Shown in pieces: positions 17,198 through 26,684 of a stretch of DNA of 39,610 bases. The stretch lies in NCBI GenBank assembly GCA_028284145.1, contig JANQSH010000063.1:1-39610 (forward strand). Reading direction: 5' to 3'. The stretch is from Planctomycetaceae bacterium. GTDB taxonomy: Bacteria > Planctomycetota > Planctomycetia > Planctomycetales > Planctomycetaceae. Under the pieces are notes generated by a model that was not told the origin of the DNA, did no database searches, and saw nothing but the letters and a program-made list of their open reading frames with translations. Made by a program: the position numbers and the translations under genes. Numbering within the stretch: position 1 is the stretch's first letter; each line of letters begins with the position of its first letter.

Positions 17198-18886
17198 ATG
17201 TCCGAAATTGCTCCCGGCGGAGTCGAGGAAAATCCGCCCCGATTCGGCCATCCACCGCTGTTATTCTGGCTGAATGTCAGCATCATCTTTGGTCTGTTTC
17301 TTACCTATTCGTTGTACCATGTTCCCGTTCCCGGTGTGAATGAACCGCATTATTTCACCAAGGCGAAGCACTTCTGGGATCCAACCTGGTGTGCGCGGGA
17401 CTTTTTTCTGCAATCATCCAATCCACACTTCCTGTTCTATGTCTGCATTGGCTGGTTGACGAAATTTTTCTCGCTCGAAACCACCGTCCTGATCGCACGA
17501 GTTGCCGGTTATGGTTTACTCGCCCTGGGGTGGACACGGATGATCCTGTCCCTGCTGCCCATTCGGTATTCCCCCGTTTGGGTGGCCGCTCTTTTTCTGC
17601 TGACCGTTACACTTGGCAATCTTTCCGGTGAGTGGATGATCGGAGGAATCGAGTCGAAGGTGTTCGCTTACGGCGTGCTGTTCCTGAGTCTTGCCAGTTT
17701 TGTGGAGCGTCGTCTCTTTCATGCGGCGATGCTTATCGGGCTGACATTCAGTTTTCATCCCGTTGTCGGGGCATGGGGGCTGGTCTGCGGAATGTTCGCC
17801 TGGTGTGTGATGTGGCTGAGAGAGTGGCGGGCGGGGCAATCGGAATTCGATTTACTGCGGTTTTTCAAATGTGCAGCACTTACTGCGATGGCGCTTCTGT
17901 TAACCAGTCTCCCAGGTCTGGTTCCGGCGATTGGAGTTCTGACAGGTGATGGAAATATCGATCTGTTCGCTGCCAATTACATTCAGGTCTACTATCGCCT
18001 GCCGCATCATCTGCATCCTTATCAATTATCGCTCACGGCTTACGCATGTTATGCCGGCCTGACATTGGTCTGGCTGATCGATGTCGGAATGAATGCCCGA
18101 CGGCACAGATTACTGAATCGTCATAACTCAATTCGTAAAACGGCTGAAGAATCGCAGTGGCGTTTTTTTCTATTCAATTGGTTCATATTCGCCACCGTCT
18201 CAATTGCCCTGGTCGCTACTGCCGTCGGCTGGCATGAACGCCCCGCTTCCCGGGATGCCTGGTGGGTGCTGCCTCGGATGATGTTTTTGAAACTCTATCC
18301 GATGCGATTATTCGATGTCTTCCTTCCGCTGGCGATTTGCGTAATGATTGTCAGACGGTTCGTGCTGATCATGCCGATTCGCCAGGATCGTGAAGGCCAG
18401 GACCGTAAAGGAGATGTGCGACTTTGGAATGAGACGGCCTGGGGGATCGCGGTGGTTTGTCTTGCCGCGGCGTTTCTTCTGCCCGGTCCAGCGTCGATTT
18501 TTCGGCATCTCGATCGTGGTGGGCAAACTAAGAACTGGAAAGCGGTCTGTCGATGGATTGCGTCCGAGACGCCCACCAATGCCATGGTGATTTCGCCAAC
18601 AAAACGGGACCCCGCGTTTCGCTGGTTGTCTCATCGTGCGCAACATGTTGGTTTCAAGGATTGCCCGCAAGATGCCGTGGGAATTCTGGAATGGAACCGT
18701 CGATTACTGCTGGAAGGGCAATGGGCAGCCGAGTCGAAACGCGACGATCGCGTCTATGACCTGGACGATCTCGCCAGACTGAAAAAAATGACCGGTGCCG
18801 ATTATCTGATCACCGACCGGCTGGGGCCTTTTGAGATGGAACCGATTTATCGGAATCCGAGTTATCGCGTTTATGCGATTCCGTAA
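17198..18886 (+). CDS. Multi-pass membrane protein, GT-C-like (possibly DUF6798)
   Basis: This 562-residue integral membrane protein has about ten hydrophobic segments (first at about 23-40) and a polar C-terminal domain of about 100 residues ('NWKAVCRWIASETPTNAMV', 'ADYLITDRLG'). Membrane segments followed by a soluble tail, with an early 'NEPHYFTKAKHFWDP' loop, recall GT-C glycosyltransferase-like proteins and the planctomycete DUF6798 family. A lipid-linked sugar transferase role is conceivable, but no catalytic motif is certain. ATG 17198 starts 53 nt after the inactive HtrA gene, so the three may share a transcript. Its last 77 bp overlap the convergent lhr gene. Confidence 0.7.
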   Translation: MSEIAPGGVEENPPRFGHPPLLFWLNVSIIFGLFLTYSLYHVPVPGVNEPHYFTKAKHFWDPTWCARDFFLQSSNPHFLFYVCIGWLTKFFSLETTVLIARVAGYGLLALGWTRMILSLLPIRYSPVWVAALFLLTVTLGNLSGEWMIGGIESKVFAYGVLFLSLASFVERRLFHAAMLIGLTFSFHPVVGAWGLVCGMFAWCVMWLREWRAGQSEFDLLRFFKCAALTAMALLLTSLPGLVPAIGVLTGDGNIDLFAANYIQVYYRLPHHLHPYQLSLTAYACYAGLTLVWLIDVGMNARRHRLLNRHNSIRKTAEESQWRFFLFNWFIFATVSIALVATAVGWHERPASRDAWWVLPRMMFLKLYPMRLFDVFLPLAICVMIVRRFVLIMPIRQDREGQDRKGDVRLWNETAWGIAVVCLAAAFLLPGPASIFRHLDRGGQTKNWKAVCRWIASETPTNAMVISPTKRDPAFRWLSHRAQHVGFKDCPQDAVGILEWNRRLLLEGQWAAESKRDDRVYDLDDLARLKKMTGADYLITDRLGPFEMEPIYRNPSYRVYAIP

Positions 18887-21800
18887 AAGACGATTCCACC
18901 GCTCCGCAATGCAACGAACGCAGGCCCGTCACCAATGAGCGAATGTTCTCCGGGACTTCGGCAAGAACCTGTAGCTCTCCTCCAATCAAAGCAGCAACCG
19001 GTTCGCCTTGAGCGTAGAGTACACGGTTATTCGTCGTCGCTGGAACACGTTGAGTTTTTTCCAAAACACCGGTCAGATTCAGTGGATCAACGGCCGACAC
19101 AACGACGACTTCCGGATCAGTATTGTGATCACTGTGTGCGGTCCGCGAGAATGGATTCATCGTGGCGGTTTGCTTCGCACGGCCATCCGGCTTCATTTGA
19201 CGCAACTGATTGACACTATCCGGCAGCGCGAACTGTTCCCCAGCCACGCCTTTGATAAAACGTCCTCCTCGAATCTCCCCACGCGCTTCCATTCGACGGT
19301 AAGCCTGCAGCAGTTCAAACCAACGCGGAGCGAGCGTTTCCTGAGCCAGCAGGTCGCGGAACACCACCCCCCAACGACGCAGTAACTGCCACGCCCATTG
19401 CTCGACCGATTCTTCGTTGGACTGTCGACGCTCCAGCTTCTGTTCTTGTTTTTTAGAACGTTCCAGAACTTTTTCCGCCTTCATTTCTGGAAAACTCCAG
19501 ACCGACCAGCGGCCGGTGTGTCCCGGAAGAGAACGCTGTCGAAGTTGTCCACGTGCGGTTCGACGACGCGAAGAGGAACGGCTCGGCCGGTTTTTGACAT
19601 CGATCAACTGTCGCAGGCCGCCGAATCCGTCCGCCGTAACCACTCCCTGCGATACCAGTTCACCAATCGCGTCATTCAGCTCAAAAGGCATCAGCGATAA
19701 TTCACCAAGCAATTCGGCTGCGAAGGTGGCTCCCTGATGCTGCAGATGGCCGAATATCGCCTTGGCGTTTTCAGAGAGAAAGTCTGTCTCGACATCTGGC
19801 CGGTTCTCCGTGAGCCAGGAGAGGTCGTCGCGCAGCCAGAGTGAAACAGGAGCATTCCGTGTGAGCGACTTCATCGGGCGGCTGCGGCGTAACGATGGTT
19901 TAGGTGGGAACAATCGTCCCCAACCCACTTCACCCGTCAGGCTCAATTCATCCATCCAGGTGGGCGAATAATTCTGGAGTCGCGCTGCCAATACGTCACG
20001 CTCCCAGCAGATTGCTGGCAGATCGAGCCCCTGCAGTATTTGCAGAACTTCGAATAATCCATTCGGACCAGATCGCAGATTGGAACCATGGAAACCCTGG
20101 TGGCGGGTCAGAAAACGGAAATAGGTCGCAATGTCAACCGGTTCGATCTGCTCGCGTAATCCGCGAATGGTCAATCGATGAATCCGTGCCAGCAATCGGC
20201 GATGACACCATTCGACCATCGTGTTGATGTTCGAGCCGCTATCCTGTCGCTCAGCCTCCCGTTTTTGTTTCGTCGTCTCGGGACGGAACTGCCCACGCAG
20301 AACAATGCCTTCCCCTTCCAACGCTTCCAGCGATGCAGCAGTCTGGCTTTCGGTGAATGTGTATAGCGCTGCGATTTCTGCTGCCGTCGTTGGGCCACTG
20401 ACTTCCACCAGTCCCCGAATGATGGCTGTGCGGGCTTCCGATGCCGCCCATTTCTGCTGCACTGATAAAGGCACCTCGATGGCCGGGGCAACAATCGATT
20501 CGGGAAAGGCGGCCAACGCTGCCGGAAGGCGTTCCGCGGCGACCCAGGCTGTGCGGTCATCTGGCAACGTCAACGTTGTGGCACGTCCGACATCAGCCAG
20601 ATTCTGAAACCAGCGTTGCCAACTGGCCTCGGCGATGTGATCGGCCAGATCGTCAGCGGAACCGGTTTTCATCTCCGTCTCTGGCGTTCCGAGTGGCAGC
20701 ACAATTCTGCCGAGCAGAACATCATGCAGTTCATCTTCATCGCGGATCATCGGCCGGGCTTCATTGCGAACGCGGCGGATGGCGTCAGTATCGAGCAGTG
20801 CCAGGTCACCAACGTCATCGACCGACATCGAACGGCGGGTCGCGACGGCACGAGCCCGGCGTTCCTGCGCCTCTCCACCATCGAGGAATGCATACGGGTT
20901 TGCGTTGAGTAATTCGTGGGAGAAGGGAGAAGGCTCACGCGTGTCCCGGGCAATCAGTTGGATCTCTCCTTTTTGAATCCGCTCCAAAACCACCAGCAAC
21001 CCGTCAATATCCAACGCCTCGCGCAGACAGTCCTCCATCGTTTGCTGAGTCAAGGGATGGTCCGGCAGTTCATGATCACCCGTATGTTCTTCCTGACAAC
21101 CAGTCAGTTTGGGGAACACAGCCGTCAGCAAATCATCAGCTCGAAAACGCTGAAAGGCGGGAGGGACTTTCCTGCCATTCTGCATGCGCATCACAAGCAA
21201 AGCCCGTGTCACATTCCACCGCCAGCGGACCTGAAACATTGGGATCGTCAGGATTGCCTGCTCCAGCAAGCTGCGCGCGTTTTGTGGCGTGAGCATCGGG
21301 AACAGGCTTTCAATCGGAAAGCTGTGTTGTGGCCCCAGCGACAAAATAAACCCTTCGTCATCTGCCGTGGCTTGCAATTCAAAATCGAAGGAACGGCAGA
21401 ACCGTTTCCGCATCGCCAAACCCCATGCGCGATTGATCGCCGCCCCGAACGGGGCATGGACAACCAACTGCATCCCACCAGTTTCATCGAAGAACCGCTC
21501 GAAGATCACCCGGTCCTGCGTCGGCAAAAGACCGATGGCTGTCCGCTGAGTCGCCGTGTATTCGACCAGTTGCTCTGCTGCTTCCCGACTTGCCGATGTT
21601 TCCTTTTTCAGCCAGTGAACCGCATCATCAGAATCGTCCAGACGACGTTCAATCTCGTACCGTAAGTCAGAGACTTCCTCTGACAATTCCAGCGTTCTTC
21701 CCGGGGCTTCTCCCCGCCAGAAAGGAATTGTGGGAGGGGCACCGTGAGCATCGATGACGGTGACGTCACCACCCCGTACATGGCGAATCTGCCAGGAAGT

Positions 21801-23465
21801 ATTTCCCAAAAGAAAGACGTCACCGCGCATACTTTCCACGGCAAATTCTTCATCCAGCGTTCCGACAATCGTCCCCTCTTCCTCGGTAATCACTCGGTAT
21901 GTTGCGATTTCCGGAATCGCTCCGCCATTGGATGTGGCCGCGATCCTCGCGCCTTTTCGAGCGCGAATTCGACGACCGACCTGATCGTGATGCAGATAAA
22001 CCCGACTTCGACCGGACGATTTGGAGATCCCCTCGCTCAGATATTCGATCGTCCGGTCAAAATCCTGTCGTTGAAGATTTCGGTATGGTTGAGCCTTGCA
22101 AAACAGTGCAAAGAGTTCATCGGTTGGCCATTCCTGGCACGCTGCTTCGGCGACAATGTGTTGTGCGAGAACATCCAGCGGCGCCTGTGGCACGGGAAAA
22201 CTGTCGAGCCGTCCCGCTCGAACAGCCCGGATCATCGCCATCGATTCCATCAACTCATCACGCGTCAACGCGAAGAGACGGCCTTTTGGGGTTAACGACA
22301 GGGAATGCCCCGATCGCCCCACGCGCTGGACGAATGCGGCAATCGAGCGAGGTGAACCGAGTTGAACCACCAGATCGATGTATCCGATGTCCAGCCCCAA
22401 TTCGAGCGATGCGGTCGCGACGACTGCTTTCAGTTGTCCCTCTTTCAATCTACGTTCCGTTTCCAACCGGATACTGGCCGATAGCGAACCATGATGCGAG
22501 CCGACGACCCCTTCGCCCAGGAGTTCCGTCAATTGATGCGTCACTCGCTCGGCCATTCTTCGCGTATTCACGAAAATGAGCGTGCTGCGATGCGTCTGAA
22601 TCAACTCGACCAGTCGGGCATTGACCTCTTCCCATTGTTCGTGCATGCAGACTGCACCCAGTTCGGTGACAGGCGTTTCAATAGCGAGATCAAGATCCCG
22701 ACTGGAACCGGTATCGACGATGCGGCATGGCGTTTCGTTGGCATGGTTTTCTTCGCTTGTTTCGGCATTCATCTGGGAACCGACCAGAAACTCAGCCACC
22801 CGTTCAATCGGTTTTTGTGTGGCCGACAATCCGATTCGTTGCAGTCGCCGTCCGCACAACGATTCCAACCGCTCGATCGTCAAAGACAAATGCGATCCTC
22901 GCTTGTCGCGGACCAGTGCATGGATTTCGTCTACGATGATGGTCTCCGTCGTCGCCAGTGCATCGCGACCCTTTTCGGAGGTGAGCATCAGGTACAGCGA
23001 TTCAGGCGTGGTCACCAGAATGTGCGGTGGTCGGCGAACCAGAGCCGCCCGTTGTGATGGTAATGTGTCGCCCGTTCGCAAACCGATACGAATGGGGGAA
23101 ATCGGCGAGCCGTTCGATTCTGCCTGTTGTGTGATCTCCTTAAGCGGAACCTCAAGATTGCGGTGCATGTCGTTGGAAAGGGCTCGCAATGGCGACACGT
23201 AAACAACGCGAATTCCGTCCGGCAATTCGCTTGTGGGAAACAATTGATCGTTCGCTGCTGGCCCTTCTCCCAGTGAATGTTTCAGCAACCGGTCGATGCA
23301 GGCCAGGAATGCGGCAAGCGTTTTTCCGCTGCCTGTGGGGGCGGCAATCAATGTATGCTCACCCGCAGCGATCGCGGGCCAACCCTGTTGTTGCGGTTCC
23401 GTCGGGCCGCTAAATCGGCTTTGAAACCACTCTTCAATCGCGGAATGAAATCCGAAAAACGACAT
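18810..23465 (-). CDS. lhr: Lhr-type large ATP-dependent helicase
   Basis: This 1551-residue superfamily 2 helicase is close in length to E. coli Lhr (about 1540 aa), so it is the full-length Lhr-Core plus C-terminal-domain form. It has a Q-motif-like 'PTEPQQQGWP' start, Walker A GSGKT (45-49), DEIH (motif II), 'LSATQKP' (motif III), 'FVNTRRMAE' (IV) and 'QRVGRSGH' (VI) within the first 400 residues. Winged-helix and Lhr-specific beta domains follow. The C-terminal 600 residues correspond to the Lhr-CTD, and the last 40 are polar and disordered-looking. Lhr proteins are 3'-5' DNA-translocating helicases with repair roles. The gene is 103 nt after lpxK, and its 3' end overlaps the convergent membrane-protein gene by 77 bp. 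Confidence 0.92.
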   Translation of the reverse strand: MSFFGFHSAIEEWFQSRFSGPTEPQQQGWPAIAAGEHTLIAAPTGSGKTLAAFLACIDRLLKHSLGEGPAANDQLFPTSELPDGIRVVYVSPLRALSNDMHRNLEVPLKEITQQAESNGSPISPIRIGLRTGDTLPSQRAALVRRPPHILVTTPESLYLMLTSEKGRDALATTETIIVDEIHALVRDKRGSHLSLTIERLESLCGRRLQRIGLSATQKPIERVAEFLVGSQMNAETSEENHANETPCRIVDTGSSRDLDLAIETPVTELGAVCMHEQWEEVNARLVELIQTHRSTLIFVNTRRMAERVTHQLTELLGEGVVGSHHGSLSASIRLETERRLKEGQLKAVVATASLELGLDIGYIDLVVQLGSPRSIAAFVQRVGRSGHSLSLTPKGRLFALTRDELMESMAMIRAVRAGRLDSFPVPQAPLDVLAQHIVAEAACQEWPTDELFALFCKAQPYRNLQRQDFDRTIEYLSEGISKSSGRSRVYLHHDQVGRRIRARKGARIAATSNGGAIPEIATYRVITEEEGTIVGTLDEEFAVESMRGDVFLLGNTSWQIRHVRGGDVTVIDAHGAPPTIPFWRGEAPGRTLELSEEVSDLRYEIERRLDDSDDAVHWLKKETSASREAAEQLVEYTATQRTAIGLLPTQDRVIFERFFDETGGMQLVVHAPFGAAINRAWGLAMRKRFCRSFDFELQATADDEGFILSLGPQHSFPIESLFPMLTPQNARSLLEQAILTIPMFQVRWRWNVTRALLVMRMQNGRKVPPAFQRFRADDLLTAVFPKLTGCQEEHTGDHELPDHPLTQQTMEDCLREALDIDGLLVVLERIQKGEIQLIARDTREPSPFSHELLNANPYAFLDGGEAQERRARAVATRRSMSVDDVGDLALLDTDAIRRVRNEARPMIRDEDELHDVLLGRIVLPLGTPETEMKTGSADDLADHIAEASWQRWFQNLADVGRATTLTLPDDRTAWVAAERLPAALAAFPESIVAPAIEVPLSVQQKWAASEARTAIIRGLVEVSGPTTAAEIAALYTFTESQTAASLEALEGEGIVLRGQFRPETTKQKREAERQDSGSNINTMVEWCHRRLLARIHRLTIRGLREQIEPVDIATYFRFLTRHQGFHGSNLRSGPNGLFEVLQILQGLDLPAICWERDVLAARLQNYSPTWMDELSLTGEVGWGRLFPPKPSLRRSRPMKSLTRNAPVSLWLRDDLSWLTENRPDVETDFLSENAKAIFGHLQHQGATFAAELLGELSLMPFELNDAIGELVSQGVVTADGFGGLRQLIDVKNRPSRSSSRRRTARGQLRQRSLPGHTGRWSVWSFPEMKAEKVLERSKKQEQKLERRQSNEESVEQWAWQLLRRWGVVFRDLLAQETLAPRWFELLQAYRRMEARGEIRGGRFIKGVAGEQFALPDSVNQLRQMKPDGRAKQTATMNPFSRTAHSDHNTDPEVVVVSAVDPLNLTGVLEKTQRVPATTNNRVLYAQGEPVAALIGGELQVLAEVPENIRSLVTGLRSLHCGAVESSFTESHKRDNSDSDKSVPSQKAPAGR

Positions 23466-23568
23466 CTGCCCTGACTTCCTTCCGGCGTATGCAGAACGAT
23501 CCCTGCTGGTTCGATTCGACCACTCTCCATTTTACGCCCCGGACCGGCGTCCTGCCAATCCCCCCCCT

Positions 23569-24654
23569 TCATTTTGATGTCGGTCTGTGCCGAGCCGAAT
23601 GATTCCGAGCTTCAATGGCATGCTCCAACAGCGAAACCAATTCTCGCTCGCCAGAATGAAATCTGGGACCGATACGCAACGCCCAGACCGGAAACCGACC
23701 AATTCGTCCCCGCGCCAATTTGACGATATCCTTTTCGGTGGTCACAAGGAGTTCCGCTCCACCAATCCCGGCTTCCCGTTCAACCGCTTCAAAATCGTCG
23801 CGCGTGTAATGATGATGATCGGCAAAACTTTGAAATCCGACGACTTCGCAACTCTGCCGCGCCAAAGTTCTCTCGAAACCGAATGGATTGCCGATTCCGC
23901 AAAACGCAAAGACACGCCGATATTCAATGTCCGAAATGGCACGTGTCTGCCCCTGCCAATCGACCAGTTCAATCGGTCCAAATGCGACTTCCGCGATGGG
24001 TGCATCAGGATATCTCGTCTGCAGCCATTCGCGAACTCGGTCACGTTCGGTTTGTGTGGCCTGATCGATGCGCGTGAGCAGAAAAGCATCGGCACGTCTC
24101 AGTTCCGATCGCGGTTCGCGCAGGAGTCCACGCGGCAGAATATGCCCGTACCCCCACGGGTTGGTCATGTCGATCAAAACCAGATTCAGATCGCGTGCAA
24201 GGCGCCGATGCTGGAAGCCGTCATCCAACACGATCGCATTTGCCTCGTGTTCGACACATGCAATCCTGGCTGCAGCGACACGGTCTGGTTGCTGCAGATG
24301 GACAATGCCGGGGCATAATCGTTCCAGCACCAGTTTCTCGTCGTTCGCTTCGCCGTCCAGACTGCGGAAACCACGGCTGAGAATCACGACGTTTTGCTGG
24401 TGATCACTGAGCCATTGAACGAAATAACCGACGATCGGAGTTTTGCCCGTACCTCCCGTGGTGAGATTTCCGACACTCACGACGAAGGCGTTTATGCGAT
24501 GTGACCGCCTGATTCCAATGTCGAACAGCAGATTGCGCAGACGCACGACGTTCATGTAAACCAGCGAGGCGCACCAGAGTCCACCTCGCTTTAGACCTGC
24601 AACGAGACCACGTCGTTTCCCGGAAACCAGTTCTCGAAACGTGGCTTCGTCCAC
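23569..24654 (-). CDS. lpxK: Tetraacyldisaccharide 4'-kinase
   Basis: This 361-residue LpxK phosphorylates the 4' position of the lipid A disaccharide at the inner face of the cytoplasmic membrane. It shows the P-loop GNLTTGGTGKTP (62-73), 'ILSRGF' after it, the family motif DDGFQHR (144-150), 'LIDMTNPWGYGHILPRG' and C-terminal 'FADHHHYTRDD'. The N-terminal membrane-associated helix (about 24-45) is present. Its presence implies lipid A in the outer membrane. It starts 12 nt after the isocitrate dehydrogenase stop, so those two genes are probably one transcript, with lhr following. Confidence 0.93.
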   Translation of the reverse strand: MDEATFRELVSGKRRGLVAGLKRGGLWCASLVYMNVVRLRNLLFDIGIRRSHRINAFVVSVGNLTTGGTGKTPIVGYFVQWLSDHQQNVVILSRGFRSLDGEANDEKLVLERLCPGIVHLQQPDRVAAARIACVEHEANAIVLDDGFQHRRLARDLNLVLIDMTNPWGYGHILPRGLLREPRSELRRADAFLLTRIDQATQTERDRVREWLQTRYPDAPIAEVAFGPIELVDWQGQTRAISDIEYRRVFAFCGIGNPFGFERTLARQSCEVVGFQSFADHHHYTRDDFEAVEREAGIGGAELLVTTEKDIVKLARGRIGRFPVWALRIGPRFHSGERELVSLLEHAIEARNHSARHRPTSK

Positions 24655-24666
24655 TTGGCCTACCGC

Positions 24667-25845
24667 CTATTCGGACTGCATTTTCTGGCAAATCGCCTCG
24701 GCCATTTCCTGCGTACCGACAGCCGTGGGGTCTTTGCGATCGTCTTTCAGGTCGTATGTAACATCCTTGCCTTCTGCAATGACCGCCGCGACAGCCCGTT
24801 CCAGTTTCGCTGCGGCTTCCTGTTCACCCAAATGATCAAGCATCATTTTGCCGGAAAGGATCAATGCGGTCGGGTTGACCTTGTTCTGGCCTTTGTATTT
24901 TGGTGCGCTACCGTGCGTGGCTTCAAACACCGCGCCTTCTGAGCCAATGTTGGCTCCTGGGGCAACCCCCAGACCACCCACCAAACCGGCACAAAGATCG
25001 CTCAATATATCGCCGTAAAGGTTTTCTGTGACCAGTACGTCGTACAATTCGGGTTTCTGAACGAGTTGCATGCACATATTGTCGATCAGCCGTTCGAGGT
25101 AGGTGATCTTTCCGTCAGTATTTGGCACGTTTCCAGCAAGTGTCGGCTCCGGCTCGACGCCTTCGGTCAGTTCGTCCCATTCAAACTTCGCACCGTATGC
25201 CATCGCAACGGCACGAGTTGCATCGTACCACAAGCCGTCGGTGAACTTCATGATGTTTGCTTTGACAATCGACGTCACCGAACTGCGATTGTTCTTGACA
25301 GCATAGTCGAAGGCATAGTCGCAGATCCGACTGGTCCCTTCCCAGGAAATCGGTTTGATGCTGACGCCAGTTGATTCTGCCGGGGTATTGATTTTCTTCC
25401 CGGTCGCCAGTCCGTTAATTTCACTGATCAGCTTGTCGGTTGAGTCTTTGCCTCGTTCAAACTCGACGCCCGCATACAGGTCTTCAGTGTTTTCACGGAC
25501 GATCACCAGGTCGACATTGACATCTTCATGGAATGTCCGCACGCCCTTGTACTGTTTACACGGACGGACACACGCATAAAGCCCAAGTTCCTGACGCAGA
25601 TAAACATTGACGCTGCGAAAACCCTTGCCGATCGGCGTGGTGATTGGTGCTTTCAATGCCACTTCGTTTTTCTTGATGGACTCCAGCACGCGCGGCGGAA
25701 CTTCACCCTCCGCCTCGATGACTTCGATCCCACATTCCTGAACGTCCCAGTCGATCGCAACACCGGTGGCATCGATACATTTTCGGGTCGCTTCGGCAAT
25801 TTCCGGGCCAACTCCATCTCCCGGGATCAACGTGACATTGTACAT
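24667..25845 (-). CDS. Isocitrate/isopropylmalate dehydrogenase family, probably NAD-isocitrate dehydrogenase
   Basis: This 392-residue beta-decarboxylating dehydrogenase oxidises isocitrate to 2-oxoglutarate in the TCA cycle or is a close relative. It begins '[13 protein letters not shown]' and has '[20 protein letters not shown]', the substrate-loop pattern of NAD-type isocitrate dehydrogenases (Ser-x-Asn, then Arg). It also has '[14 protein letters not shown]', '[13 protein letters not shown]', 'DNMCMQLV' and '[19 protein letters not shown]' with the metal-binding aspartates. '[17 protein letters not shown]' is the nucleotide-binding region. LeuB usually lacks the SVN-type loop, which favours the isocitrate enzyme, but homoisocitrate or tartrate dehydrogenases cannot be excluded. 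It is the first gene of the idh-lpxK-lhr group. Confidence 0.85.
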   Translation of the reverse strand: MYNVTLIPGDGVGPEIAEATRKCIDATGVAIDWDVQECGIEVIEAEGEVPPRVLESIKKNEVALKAPITTPIGKGFRSVNVYLRQELGLYACVRPCKQYKGVRTFHEDVNVDLVIVRENTEDLYAGVEFERGKDSTDKLISEINGLATGKKINTPAESTGVSIKPISWEGTSRICDYAFDYAVKNNRSSVTSIVKANIMKFTDGLWYDATRAVAMAYGAKFEWDELTEGVEPEPTLAGNVPNTDGKITYLERLIDNMCMQLVQKPELYDVLVTENLYGDILSDLCAGLVGGLGVAPGANIGSEGAVFEATHGSAPKYKGQNKVNPTALILSGKMMLDHLGEQEAAAKLERAVAAVIAEGKDVTYDLKDDRKDPTAVGTQEMAEAICQKMQSE

Positions 25846-25946
25846 GGCATCCTCAGTATCCGTATTGTGGTCGTGTATTGAAAATCGGAATCGACGTCTC
25901 CGATTGCAAGCAGCATGCGCGAAACGCGAACGTAACAGAACGAAAA

Positions 25947-25992
25947 CCCCTTTTCAAGCAGCTATATCAAGCTGGACGGATGCGAAAAGGGG
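25947..25992 (-). terminator. Extended hairpin downstream of the receiver gene
   Basis: CCCCTTTTC (25947-25955) and GAAAAGGGG (25984-25992) are perfect inverted repeats. The spacer itself contains CAGCT/AGCTG, giving a nested stem. On the minus strand the outer arm is followed by TTTTCGTT. It lies about 30 nt past the stop of the minus-strand receiver gene and upstream of the isocitrate dehydrogenase gene, so it is a plausible terminator separating them. Confidence 0.5.
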
Positions 25993-26020
25993 GGAAGTCC
26001 GGTAGCACGCCTTTGCGAAT

Positions 26021-26444
26021 TCAGGTCTCGGTGTGCGACCTCTCAGACAGGGAATTCGCCAAACACTCGATCGCAGAATCTGATTGCAATTCCGCTTTTC
26101 CGAATCCCGGCTCAGCTCTCAGTGCGGTTGTCTCGACCTGTGCTTCGGGATAATTGGAAACCAGCATTACCGGCGTTTTTCGGAATCGGTCGTCGCTTTT
26201 CAAAGTGCGAATGCACTCCAGACCCGATTCGCCCGTTCGATCAGGAATGTGATTGACGAGGATCAGTTCGCAATCCATCAGAGAGGAACTCACCAGAGAG
26301 GAACCAGCATCCTCCAGAGAGGAACCAGCATCCTCCAGAGAGTCGGCAGCAATGACTTTGGCTGTGAAATGCGCCTGAATGGTTGCCGTGATCTCTGCGT
26401 GATCAAAACCGCATTGATCGATATTTCAGTGTCTTTCGGTTCAT
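26021..26444 (-). pseudogene. Degenerate receiver-domain protein, frameshifted near its start
   Basis: From 26293 down, the frame encodes a receiver-like segment ('CELILVNHIPD', 'GLECIRTLKSDDRFRKTPVMLVSNYPEAQ', 'PGFGKAEL'). The same frame continues upstream with 'NIDQCGFDHAEITATIQAHFTAKVIAAD', a natural receiver N-terminus. It then meets TGA without any ATG, GTG or TTG. The only ATG in place (26442-26444) reads MNRKTL in another frame, and dropping one A of 'ctgaaat' (about 26423-26425) joins the two frames. The usual phosphoacceptor Asp is Asn ('LVN'), so it was probably a pseudo-receiver even when intact. It also contains a 21-bp tandem duplication. A one-base sequencing error would restore a full gene of about 140 codons. 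Confidence 0.65.
26293..26342. repeat. 21-bp tandem repeat (about 2.4 copies) inside the receiver gene
   Basis: The unit CCAGAGAGGAACCAGCATCCT occurs exactly at 26293-26313 and 26314-26334 and then partly to 26342. A partial echo (agagaggaact) lies just before it. On the minus strand it adds Leu-Glu-Asp-Ala-Gly-Ser-Ser twice in frame after 'KVIAADS', where receiver proteins have a single helix. The exact identity of the copies suggests recent slippage. Confidence 0.85.
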
Positions 26445-26546
26445 GAGCGGTTTACCTTCTGATGCAACGCCTCTGGCTCGCAGGGACCTTTGTTTGCAGG
26501 CCAATCAACGCTCATCGCGGCACAGAAAAGCGCAATACGCTCATGA
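26441..26546 (+). repeat. Dispersed 106-nt element, copy C
   Basis: It aligns with copies A and B: GAGCGGTTTACCTTCTG, TTGTTTGCAGGCC, GCGGCACAGAA and CGCAATACGCTCAT. The ends form a perfect 9-bp inverted repeat, TCATGAGCG (26441-26449) and CGCTCATGA (26538-26546). The left arm supplies the ATG of the frameshifted minus-strand receiver gene. The right end is about 140 nt upstream of the Mpo1-like gene. Confidence 0.8.
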
Positions 26547-26684
26547 CGGAGTCCCCGTGAAAAGAAATGTCAATGCGAACGAGGAAGGATTTCTCATCAG
26601 TGGTTTGTACTCCACGATTACGGTACAATCGGCGCGCTTGTTGAGTGTCCGTTTTCGCATTTCACCTGGTGAGAGTCGCCAATC

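Noticed and set aside
26293..26342. CRISPR-like array
   Set aside because: The 21-bp units are directly abutting with no unique spacers and lie in frame within a gene, so this is a tandem duplication.
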